NCBI GenBank assembly: GCA_947502265.1
Contig: CANMZB010000003.1
Location: 62,001 to 126,000, forward strand
DNA from: an uncultured Sulfitobacter sp.
GTDB lineage: Bacteria > Pseudomonadota > Alphaproteobacteria > Rhodobacterales > Rhodobacteraceae
Direction: 5' to 3'
Length of the DNA: 64,000 bases
The position numbers and the translations under genes were made by a program. The notes under the pieces were generated by a model. The model searched no databases and was not told the DNA's origin. It worked only from the letters and a program-made list of their open reading frames with translations. Positions 9,170-17,066 of this stretch are shown piece after piece. Each line of letters begins with the position of its first letter. The first letter of the stretch is position 1.

Positions 9170-9812
9170 GTTCGGGTGTCTCATCTTCTTTTGGCTGCCC
9201 GTTCCAGATCATTCGCGTATCGAAAGCCTGGGCAGAGAGCATGGTAAATATCACAGATAAGGCGAAAAAGAACGCGGCAGGGCCCGGCGTGATTGTGGCA
9301 AGACCTTTGAGTTGCACCAGCGCAGACAGGATCGCAACAACAAATATGTCGATCATCGACCAGCGGCCGATGTATTCAACAACCTCGTAAAGCCACAGTT
9401 TGCGATGCGCCGTAGCGCCGCTTGCTTCGCGCACATGAAGCGCCAGAAACGCAATGGCCCAGAATTTGCCAAGCGGAATCACCACCGAGGCGAAAATAAT
9501 GATGGCCGCAATTCCGAACGCACCATGATGCGCGAGATCGACAGCGCCGCCGATGATTGTACTTCTATCCACATTAAACAACTGACGGGTGACCAGCATC
9601 GGATAGATGTTGGCCGGAAAATAGCAGATCAACCCCATAACCCACAGCGCCCAGACCCGTTGCAGGCTCTTGAAGTCGCGCGACACCAGCTTTGCGCCGC
9701 AGCGCCCGCAGCGCTTGTTCGCTATCGGCCACGCGCGGCTGCACCGTGTACACGCAACAAGCCCCGCTTCACGCGCGGTTATGACTTTTCCGGATGTTCC
9801 AGCGAATTCCAT
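9162..9812 (-). CDS. pqiA: Paraquat-inducible protein A, second half-protein
   Basis: 216-aa membrane protein equal to one half of E. coli PqiA: a CxxC-x9-CxxC zinc-ribbon-like segment (CTRCSRAWPIANKRCGRC) followed by four hydrophobic segments, including LWVMGLICYFPANIYPML and IGRWSMIDIFVVAILSAL. It is the inner-membrane partner of PqiB. The ATG at 9812 lies inside the preceding gene by 34 bases; a GTG at 9821 is also possible and neither has a strong ribosome binding site, consistent with coupled translation. Two separate half-proteins are common in alphaproteobacteria. Confidence 0.85.
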   Translation of the reverse strand: MEFAGTSGKVITAREAGLVACTRCSRAWPIANKRCGRCGAKLVSRDFKSLQRVWALWVMGLICYFPANIYPMLVTRQLFNVDRSTIIGGAVDLAHHGAFGIAAIIIFASVVIPLGKFWAIAFLALHVREASGATAHRKLWLYEVVEYIGRWSMIDIFVVAILSALVQLKGLATITPGPAAFFFALSVIFTMLSAQAFDTRMIWNGQPKEDETPEHV

Positions 9813-10426
9813 ACCGACCACTTACACAAATACCCGTCCTGCGCGATGACCAGAACAACCAAAATACCGAACATCCAGAATGCCGGTCCAAAATCCACTG
9901 TCGCAAGATCCGCGACCTTGACCAGCGCCACAGCACAGCCAAGCGCGAAAATCTCGGCCATAGACCATGGGCGCAGCGCCTCTGACAAGCGAAAAGCCCG
10001 CATCGCATGGCGCGCGGGGGGGTGATTGAACACAACCGGCACCAGCACATAAAGCGTCAGCAACATCCGCAAAAGCGGCACGAAAATAATAAACCCCGCC
10101 GTCAGCAACGCCAGCACCAAAAGCGGCCCCCTGGTGAACGACAGCGCCGCATCAAGGATCGAGACGGCGTTGCTTCGTCCTGCCGCCGAAATGGACAGAA
10201 ACGGAAAAACGCTCGCCGCGATGATCAGGATCACGACGGCGATCGAAACGGCGATGATGTGCTTTCCGGCCTTGTGACGCGGCGCGATAAGTATTTTGTG
10301 ACACCGCTGGCAAACCGCGCGTTCACCCGATTTCGGCTGCTTGAACCGGTACGCCGCATCACACTGAGGACAGACAATCAATTCGTCCAGCGGGATGTTC
10401 GCTATGAGGGCGGTCGCATCTGACAT
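9779..10426 (-). CDS. pqiA: Paraquat-inducible protein A, first half-protein
   Basis: 215-aa inner-membrane protein with an N-terminal pair of zinc-ribbon motifs (CPQC ... CQRC within the first 45 residues) and four hydrophobic segments, including WSMAEIFALGCAVALVKVADLA. Paralogous to its downstream neighbour; together they correspond to a full-length PqiA. The start MSDATALIANIPLDEL at 10426 is chosen because the upstream residues look non-conserved. First gene of the pqi operon, 55 bases after the C45 hydrolase gene stop on the same strand. Confidence 0.85.
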   Translation of the reverse strand: MSDATALIANIPLDELIVCPQCDAAYRFKQPKSGERAVCQRCHKILIAPRHKAGKHIIAVSIAVVILIIAASVFPFLSISAAGRSNAVSILDAALSFTRGPLLVLALLTAGFIIFVPLLRMLLTLYVLVPVVFNHPPARHAMRAFRLSEALRPWSMAEIFALGCAVALVKVADLATVDFGPAFWMFGILVVLVIAQDGYLCKWSVWNSLEHPEKS

Positions 10427-10481
10427 GATGCGTATATATCGCGTTCCAGAGGCAGGTGATACTGCCAATTATCGCGCCGGT

Positions 10482-11453
10482 TCAGGCGACCCCCGGCAAA
10501 ATGACCTGCCGCGCGCCTTCCTCGAATTGTGTGATCGAAAGGGGCCACACCGTACCGGGCCAGCGCAGCTCCATCTGCTTTTTGCGCGGTCGGTAAACGG
10601 CGGTGTAAAGCGTGCCAAAACCGTGCTGGAACGCCGTCGAATAAAGCGGTGGCTTGAGAAAGGCGTTGATGAATTTTTCTTCCGGGTCGCGGTGCAGACG
10701 CAACCTGTGCAACAAAAACCTTTCCCGCTCGACCGTCGCGGTAAAGCGCGCGTGGCTGATCCATTCGACGTTTTCCTGATGGTTCGTCGCAACTGCCGCA
10801 TGGGTGATGATCGCGGGCCGGTCCGGCGCCATCATCACCGTTGAATAGTTCCGCTTGCGGTCAAGCACGGTCACATTATAGCTCATGTGTGTCGGCACCC
10901 GCGCCAGCACTTCGCCCGCCTCTTGTGCGGTGGCGCAGGTTTGCAACACATAGCGCAGGATCAGCGGCACACCAAACCCTTCCCCGACAACGCGTCGCCC
11001 GCCGAACGTCAACGAAATCGCCAGCCCTTTGTCATTAACGCCGTCCACCAGCCCCCAAAGACCATCCGACGTACCCATAACAGTCCGGCCCTGCCAGCGC
11101 GTGCGTAAAACGATGCTATCAAACGCCTTTGGATCATAATCATAGTTGCGCACCATGACCGGCTCTTTGCCGGCCCAGATTGCTTGCGAACACCCCGCCA
11201 GATAGGGCGGCGGCGTGTAAAAGCTCAGAAAACGCGCCGCATGATCACCGCCGCCCGCCAATTCGCACAACTCGTCATAAAGCGGCACCATCTCGGGCAT
11301 ATGCGTGACCAGCGCACGGCGGGATTCCCCATAAGTGGGCCGCGCGGGTTCGCCCTCTTTGAGCCACCACGCACGATAATCCGGCCAGTATTCGTGGAAC
11401 AGCCCGGCCCATTTCGGGCCGGGCAAATCCTCTGATATCGCGCGCCAGTACAT
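10482..11453 (-). CDS. C45-family Ntn hydrolase / acyl-transferase (isopenicillin N acyltransferase-like)
   Basis: 323-aa protein of the AAT/C45 peptidase family, N-terminal-nucleophile enzymes that cleave or transfer acyl groups on amides. The likely nucleophile is Cys88 in LAGCSQAIW, expected to become the N-terminus after self-cleavage at Gly87-Cys88. The following RNYDYDP (about 102-108) and GTSDGLWGLVDGVNDKGLAISLTFGGR (about 127-153) are family-typical. No signal peptide is seen. It is the last gene of a four-gene unit with an ATP-grasp ligase, an amino-acid decarboxylase and a C-N hydrolase, suggesting it finishes or trims an amide product. Substrate unknown. Confidence 0.8.
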   Translation of the reverse strand: MYWRAISEDLPGPKWAGLFHEYWPDYRAWWLKEGEPARPTYGESRRALVTHMPEMVPLYDELCELAGGGDHAARFLSFYTPPPYLAGCSQAIWAGKEPVMVRNYDYDPKAFDSIVLRTRWQGRTVMGTSDGLWGLVDGVNDKGLAISLTFGGRRVVGEGFGVPLILRYVLQTCATAQEAGEVLARVPTHMSYNVTVLDRKRNYSTVMMAPDRPAIITHAAVATNHQENVEWISHARFTATVERERFLLHRLRLHRDPEEKFINAFLKPPLYSTAFQHGFGTLYTAVYRPRKKQMELRWPGTVWPLSITQFEEGARQVILPGVA

Positions 11454-11478
11454 AAAGGGCGCCTTTCCAGACTGGAGT

Positions 11479-12936
11479 TTACAGAATCTTGAACGCCGGA
11501 TCAGCCAGATCGGGACCGGCGGACGCTACCGGCAATGGCTTGCCTTCGACGCTTCGCTTGATGCCGTGAATCCACTTTTTCGCGCGCTCGTTCAACTGAA
11601 AACTCTTGGTCATCGACCGCCCCCGCGTCACAAGGATGCCAATATCGGCCCCTTCATACCGGTAATCACCCGGCTGGAGGATGCGCAAAAAGAACGCCTC
11701 GTTCTCGGATTCCACCGCACGGCGGTGGTAATCGAAACGGTCAAACACAACCGACCCGTCCTCTTTCATCTTGTAGATGCCGGTTTCGGGGGCCTCCGTA
11801 CAAATATCCACGCTGTCCTTGGTGTGTTTGATCACCATCTGCGACCAGCTGTCGATGTTATCCGGCTCGGCCCAACGGTTGTTCAATTCATCCACATCAA
11901 GGTTGAATTTCTTTTTCGAGAATTCAAGCAGGTGAAACAGGAACAAAGGCGCATCCGCGTGGGCAAAGGCCGCGTGGTTGGTCATGGAGGACGCCCCCGT
12001 GATGCGCGGATTCAGCTCCCCCAGCCACAGATCACCGGTCTTTTTGTCGATCAGGAAATCAAGCTCGAAATAGCCGCGATACCCTTCCTTGCGCAACTGC
12101 TCCCCAAACTTGAAAGTCAGATCACGCGCCTGTTGGCGGACCTTGGGCGGGAAGGCCGTTGACAGAATCTCGTTGCCGCACCAGCCACCGCGATAGGGGG
12201 TCAATTCGTTGAAACCGACAAGCTCGGTCATCAACGGGCCAACGATGGTGCCCTCTTTGGTCGCACACGCCTCGATCGCCGCACCACGGCAATTGATCCG
12301 CTTCATGATCTTGATTTCGCCCTCGCCGATGATCTCGCTTTCATGGCGGCGAAAGTCGGCCTCGTTGTTGATAAAGAACGTGGTGTGACCCGAATCCCCG
12401 AACGCGGATTGCAGCACCAGATCATGTCCGATGCCCGCCTTTTCGCAAGTCTCGCGCAGGTTTTCATAGGAGGTCACCTCCGCCAGCGTATTTGGCACCG
12501 ACGGCACACCCGCCTTGTTGCCGATCCGCACGGTCTCGATCTTGTTGTCCATCGACTGGCGCAGCTTGGCCTTGGGGAACCAGACATCGGCACCCAGTTC
12601 CTTGGACAGGCGCTCGGTTTCCTCGTCGAACATCAGGAACACGAATTTCGGCTTGCCGCCGCGCTTTTTGATAAAGTCGATGACCTCTTTATGTTGCAGC
12701 AGATAGTTGTTGATGTCCTCGATGGACTGGAATTCCGCATGCGGCTGTTCGGAGGGGCAAAACACGTTGGGATGCTTACCGCCGTAACAGTCGATATAGC
12801 AGATATATTTGAAATTCTTGACCCATTCGTCCAGCCCTAGCAGGTTGAAGTTGGTCGCAGAGATGAAATAGATCGGGTCTTCATTGCGGTGAAAAAATCG
12901 GCGGATCTCGGAGATATTCCTTAGAATGGTAGCCAT
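11479..12936 (-). CDS. ATP-grasp domain ligase, substrate unknown
   Basis: 485-aa ATP-grasp enzyme, the fold used to activate a carboxylate as acyl-phosphate and join it to an amine or other nucleophile. The Mg-ATP site is visible as GYFELDFLIDKKTG followed by WLGELNPRITG (about residues 295-322). LVLQSAFGDSGHTTFF (about 173-188) carries the glycine-rich phosphate loop. It is sometimes labelled biotin carboxylase because of the fold, but there is no biotin-enzyme context here. A strong ribosome binding site (AAGGAGCA) precedes the ATG at 12936. It lies 29 bases after the decarboxylase gene and 25 before the Ntn hydrolase gene. I infer that it couples the amine made by the decarboxylase to an acid. 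Confidence 0.8.
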   Translation of the reverse strand: MATILRNISEIRRFFHRNEDPIYFISATNFNLLGLDEWVKNFKYICYIDCYGGKHPNVFCPSEQPHAEFQSIEDINNYLLQHKEVIDFIKKRGGKPKFVFLMFDEETERLSKELGADVWFPKAKLRQSMDNKIETVRIGNKAGVPSVPNTLAEVTSYENLRETCEKAGIGHDLVLQSAFGDSGHTTFFINNEADFRRHESEIIGEGEIKIMKRINCRGAAIEACATKEGTIVGPLMTELVGFNELTPYRGGWCGNEILSTAFPPKVRQQARDLTFKFGEQLRKEGYRGYFELDFLIDKKTGDLWLGELNPRITGASSMTNHAAFAHADAPLFLFHLLEFSKKKFNLDVDELNNRWAEPDNIDSWSQMVIKHTKDSVDICTEAPETGIYKMKEDGSVVFDRFDYHRRAVESENEAFFLRILQPGDYRYEGADIGILVTRGRSMTKSFQLNERAKKWIHGIKRSVEGKPLPVASAGPDLADPAFKIL

Positions 12937-12965
12937 AGTAGTGCTCCTTTTCTTTTAAGTATCTT

Positions 12966-15713
12966 TTACGCTGTGGCCTTTTTTGAAACTTTCTTGGGCT
13001 TCGGGCTTAGTCCGGCAAGTGCCTTTTGGGTAAAGACCCGCAATCCCAGATCGGGCCGGTATCCGTGAATCTCGCTCACATCGAGCGCCCGCATAAAGCT
13101 TAGAATTTCCTGGCTTATGACCTGCCCGGGGACAAGGATCGGAAAACCGGGGGGATAAGGGATGATAAAGCTGGTAGAAACAATCGTTTCGCCGCGATCC
13201 ATCGCCTCTTTCAGCGATCCGTCAAGCTCCAGATAGTCACAGTTCTTTTCATCGTATGCGAGGAAGAAGGCCGCACGGATATCACCCTCCTTGGCACCTT
13301 CGTCATTCACAAACGCCTCGTGAAAGCGGCTGAAGTCGGGCAGCGGCGGGTAGTTTTCAAGTAACCCTTTAACCCGCCGGTCAAACGACAGCTTTTCCAT
13401 GCCCGACGCGTCGTCGTTCAAATCATCAAGCGACTTTGCGATCTCGACCAGCACTTCGATCAGATAGGCGACGCTGGACCTTGTGGTGCCGATGTTGGTC
13501 ATGAACAAAACCGTGTTGCGCGAGGTTTTGTTGATCTGGATGCCGTATTTGTCCATCAACACCTTGTTTTTGAACGTATCTCCATCCCAACCCGTGCCCC
13601 CGACCAACAGCGTCACGCGGGACGCATCCAGCACAAATTCATCGCGCTCCCAGCAATCCCACAAATCGGTCCAGCCCTGTTCGGCGTCATAATATGTCGT
13701 CACGCCGCTTTCACGGTGTTCTTCGGGGATCATGTCGCCTGCCGTCAGCACCCGGAAATACTTCTGCAACAGCGGATGGTCCGAGATCGCGCGCCGCATC
13801 GACATCGCGGCCTCGATCTGACGCTGCACAAATTCGAACCCTTCCAGTTCGACCTGACGACGGCCCACATCAAGCGATGCAATGATCTGGTAGTTGGGCG
13901 AGGTGGACGTGTGCGTCATGTAGGCTTCGTGGAACGATTGCTCCACCTCGCCTTTGAAGTCCTGATCGTTGACATGAATCATTGACCCCTGCCGCAGCGA
14001 CGTTAGCGTTTTGTGGGTCGATTGCGTGGAATACACCCGCACACGCGCGCTCGGCGGCGCAATCAGCCGTGTTTTCATCAGCGTCTCGTGATCGGCGTCC
14101 TTCAGCAATTCTTGCTGCGCCTCATAGGCTTCGCCGTGCGCATCGGTCTTGAGCTTGATGCGCAGCACATTCGCCGCATTCATACCCGTCCGCTGACGGT
14201 AGGTCGGATTGAACCGCGCAAAGGCAAACCACGCCTCGTCCCACAGGAAAATCAGGTCAGGCTTGATCGCCAGACATTCCTGCATCACCCGCTCGACGTT
14301 ATAGACCAACCCGTCAAACGTACAGTTGGTCAGCAAAAGCATCCGCACACGGTCCAGCTTGCCCTGGGCTTTCAGCTCTAGCAGGCGTTCTTTCATTTCC
14401 GACAGCGGCACAGCACCGTACATCGAATATTTGCTCAGCGGATAGCTGTCGAGATAGCTGACATGCGCGCCGGACAAAACCATCCCGTAATGGTGCGACT
14501 TGTGGCAATCGCGGTCTACCAAAACGATATCACCGGGTTTCAACAACGCCTGCACGACAATCTTGTTACAGGTCGATGTGCCGTTGGTCGCAAAAAACGT
14601 CTGCTTGGAGCCGAACGCGCGGGAGGCCAGCTCCTGCGCTTCCTTGATCGGGCCTTGCGGCTCCAGAAGGCTGTCCAATCCACCGGACGTTGCCGAGGTT
14701 TCCGCAAGAAAGATATTGGGCCCATAGAACGCACCCATATCCTGAATCCAGTGCGAGCGCGTGATGGACTTCCCGCGGCTGATCGGCATCGCGTGAAACA
14801 CGCCTGTAGGTTGCTTTGAATACTCGACCAGCGCGGTAAAGAATGGCGATTTGTTGCGCGCCTGCACACCGCGCAGGATGTTGAGATGCAGCTCCATAAA
14901 ATCTTCGGAGTTGTAAAAAACCCGCCGGCAGATACCCAGATCAAGACCCGCAATATCCTCGACCGACCGTTCGGTGACCAGATACGCGTCCAGCTCGGGG
15001 CGGACGCGCGCAATCATACGGCACAGCTCGGGGCCGTAGTTTTCCGGTGGGATCGCGTCGATCTCGTCGCGCCCGCCTGCCCGCGCCAGATAACGCGTCA
15101 GAATTTCCTCGACCAGTTCGGAATGCAGCGTCAGACCGGGTCGCACCACGATGGCCTGAATGTTGTGATTGAACAGCACCGCAATCAGCGCATCCTCGAT
15201 CGACGGCACGACAACCGCCTCGTAGATGAATTGGTCTTCCGGGCGGCGCATGCGGGTGACGTTCGCCTTGAGCCAACGCTCTTGATGCTCGTTCACGCTG
15301 TCCACGATCAGCACTTCGAAATAGGGCTTGGAAAGCGCCCGCATCTCGGGGCTGTGGTGCGCCTCGTCGTCCTGCTCTTCCTGATCGAGGCTATCGCGTT
15401 CCAACGGAATCGAACGGCGGCGATAGGCACCAGTGGTCAATGCGCGTGTAACGCGGGCCACGGCAAAGCTGACGTCGTCAATCTTGCCCTGATCGAAATG
15501 GCGGCGGATCTGGTTGAACGACGCCATGCCGGGAAAGGCCCAATACGCCTCCATCATCGATAGTGAATCAAAAAGCGTCTCAACCGTCTGGCGTAGCGCA
15601 GCAGCCTCCGCCGCACTCGGGTTTCGCGTCAGCGCGCTGGTGGCTTCGCGTAGCGCGCTCCAACGGTCTGAGCGCAGCTGGATTGCTGAAGAATAGTTAC
15701 TCATGGAATGCAT
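12966..15713 (-). CDS. Large Orn/Lys/Arg-type PLP decarboxylase
   Basis: 915-aa fold-type I PLP decarboxylase of the inducible ornithine/lysine/arginine group. The PLP lysine is Lys568 in STQSTHKTLTSLRQGS. The cofactor Asp is in FLWDEAWFAF (Asp492), and DRDCHKSHHYG and TNGTSTCNK are also family-conserved. At 915 aa it is much longer than the roughly 710-755 aa E. coli enzymes: it has an extended N-terminal region with an acidic stretch (SLDQEEQDDEAHH, about 108-120), an extra segment of some 30 residues between the Asp and Lys motifs, and a Lys-rich C-terminal tail. The start at 15713 has GCGGAGAA eight bases upstream. It produces an amine; which amino acid it uses is not decidable from sequence. 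Confidence 0.88.
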   Translation of the reverse strand: MHSMSNYSSAIQLRSDRWSALREATSALTRNPSAAEAAALRQTVETLFDSLSMMEAYWAFPGMASFNQIRRHFDQGKIDDVSFAVARVTRALTTGAYRRRSIPLERDSLDQEEQDDEAHHSPEMRALSKPYFEVLIVDSVNEHQERWLKANVTRMRRPEDQFIYEAVVVPSIEDALIAVLFNHNIQAIVVRPGLTLHSELVEEILTRYLARAGGRDEIDAIPPENYGPELCRMIARVRPELDAYLVTERSVEDIAGLDLGICRRVFYNSEDFMELHLNILRGVQARNKSPFFTALVEYSKQPTGVFHAMPISRGKSITRSHWIQDMGAFYGPNIFLAETSATSGGLDSLLEPQGPIKEAQELASRAFGSKQTFFATNGTSTCNKIVVQALLKPGDIVLVDRDCHKSHHYGMVLSGAHVSYLDSYPLSKYSMYGAVPLSEMKERLLELKAQGKLDRVRMLLLTNCTFDGLVYNVERVMQECLAIKPDLIFLWDEAWFAFARFNPTYRQRTGMNAANVLRIKLKTDAHGEAYEAQQELLKDADHETLMKTRLIAPPSARVRVYSTQSTHKTLTSLRQGSMIHVNDQDFKGEVEQSFHEAYMTHTSTSPNYQIIASLDVGRRQVELEGFEFVQRQIEAAMSMRRAISDHPLLQKYFRVLTAGDMIPEEHRESGVTTYYDAEQGWTDLWDCWERDEFVLDASRVTLLVGGTGWDGDTFKNKVLMDKYGIQINKTSRNTVLFMTNIGTTRSSVAYLIEVLVEIAKSLDDLNDDASGMEKLSFDRRVKGLLENYPPLPDFSRFHEAFVNDEGAKEGDIRAAFFLAYDEKNCDYLELDGSLKEAMDRGETIVSTSFIIPYPPGFPILVPGQVISQEILSFMRALDVSEIHGYRPDLGLRVFTQKALAGLSPKPKKVSKKATA

Positions 15714-15797
15714 CGGTCGTTCTCCGCATTGTGCGCAGCCAGCGTTCAGCATGAGGTAAGGGGCAGGCGTTGTGGCCTGCCCCCTCAAAGCAGGCGC

Positions 15798-16928
15798 CTA
15801 GCCGCTGGATGAATCAGTCTCGTGACTGGTCGTATTTGTAAAAACGCCCGGACGGACGGGCGGGTTGGGTGTTCCGGCAGCAGGCGCTACCGGTTGTTCC
15901 GGCTCAAGGGACACCGGTGTCAGCGTTCCGGCAGTAGGGTTGGGCAATGGTTCGGGCGCGAAAACGGGTGGCACTTTATGTGCAAATCCCGGCACCGTTT
16001 CCTGCCCTTGATACGAAGGCATCAGCGGCACCCGCATCGCGGGCGCGGTGGCTTCGAGACCGGCAGTCGTCCCTTGTAATGGCACGGCCAAAGGCCCAAG
16101 CGTCTTAAGATAGTCGTCGGTGCCGCTTGCGCGGTCATAAACCGAGAAATCTGTGGGACGGTCGCGGAAGCTTTTCAGCACCTGCCCCAGCCCTTTCATT
16201 CCTGTCTCCCGCTGGCGGCGCACCATGTCAAGATCCACCTCGATCGGGAACATGTCCTCCTGGCCCGCCGACTGGTGCAGCACCATGGATGTCGGATCGA
16301 CAACGCACGACTTGCCAACGCCGCCTGCCCCCAAACCGTTCACGTCGATCACATAGCATTGGAATTGTGCGGCCGTCGCGCGCGCAATCGCCAATTCGGC
16401 GTCGCGGTCGGTGGTGCCTGTCAGCACCGGATGCAACAGCACCTCGACCCCCTGACTGGTCAACTGGCGCGTCGTTTCGGGGAACCACATGTCATAACAG
16501 ATCGACAGGCCGAAACGGCCCACTTCGGGGACGTCGAACACACAAAATTCGTTTCCTGCCGCGACACCGCTTTCATAAGGGCGGAACGGAAACATCTTGG
16601 CATAGCGGCGGATGACCTCGCCTTCGGGGTTGATGACCAGCGACGTGTTATAGATGCGGCCATCTTCAGGGTCAGTGATGAACATCGAACCGGGGATCAG
16701 CCAGACGCGGTACTTGCGCGCGGCCTCCTGAAAGCGCTCGATTGTTTCATTTTCAGGCGGCAGGGAGTACTGGTCCAAGGGTCCAAAGGGTGCCAGTTCT
16801 GAAAACAGCACCATTTGGGTCCATGGAAACCGCGCCATCAGGATGTCGAGACGGTGAATCATACCGTCGACGTTTGAATGCAAGGCGGCGACATGCATCT
16901 GCACACCAGCAATTGCGAAAGGGGTCAT
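15798..16928 (-). CDS. Carbon-nitrogen hydrolase (nitrilase superfamily) with proline-rich tail
   Basis: 376-aa cytoplasmic amidase-type enzyme. The Glu-Lys-Cys triad is present: Glu44 in FSELAPFG, Lys111 in RRYAKMFPF and Cys144 in SICYDMWFPE. The catalytic domain ends near residue 270; the last 90 residues are low-complexity and Pro/Ala/Val-rich (PVFAPEPLPNP, VAPAAGTPNPP), unusual for a nitrilase-fold enzyme and without an obvious function. First gene of the four-gene unit with the decarboxylase, ATP-grasp ligase and Ntn hydrolase. An N-carbamoyl-amine amidase role (as in polyamine synthesis) is possible but not shown by any motif. Confidence 0.85.
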   Translation of the reverse strand: MTPFAIAGVQMHVAALHSNVDGMIHRLDILMARFPWTQMVLFSELAPFGPLDQYSLPPENETIERFQEAARKYRVWLIPGSMFITDPEDGRIYNTSLVINPEGEVIRRYAKMFPFRPYESGVAAGNEFCVFDVPEVGRFGLSICYDMWFPETTRQLTSQGVEVLLHPVLTGTTDRDAELAIARATAAQFQCYVIDVNGLGAGGVGKSCVVDPTSMVLHQSAGQEDMFPIEVDLDMVRRQRETGMKGLGQVLKSFRDRPTDFSVYDRASGTDDYLKTLGPLAVPLQGTTAGLEATAPAMRVPLMPSYQGQETVPGFAHKVPPVFAPEPLPNPTAGTLTPVSLEPEQPVAPAAGTPNPPVRPGVFTNTTSHETDSSSG

Positions 16929-17066
16929 ATCTGCTCACTCCATATCATACGGCGAAGGCCGTTTGACCTGTTGCTTACGCCCATTATGGAAAGAGGGGAA
17001 CAGATCAAACGTAGCTGTACCGCACCGGCGCCGCAAAACAGATATGACATGCCGAATTGTTTGATT
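16929..17066. other. Gap between TRAP permease and C-N hydrolase genes
   Basis: 138 bases on the downstream side of the TRAP gene. It holds a short GC-rich inverted repeat (ACGGCgaaGGCCGT, about 16960) and should contain the promoter of the four-gene unit; no consensus was recognised. Confidence 0.4.

Noticed and set aside
11479..12936. Biotin carboxylase label for the ATP-grasp protein
   Set aside because: No biotin carboxyl carrier or carboxyltransferase nearby; only the ATP-grasp fold supports it.
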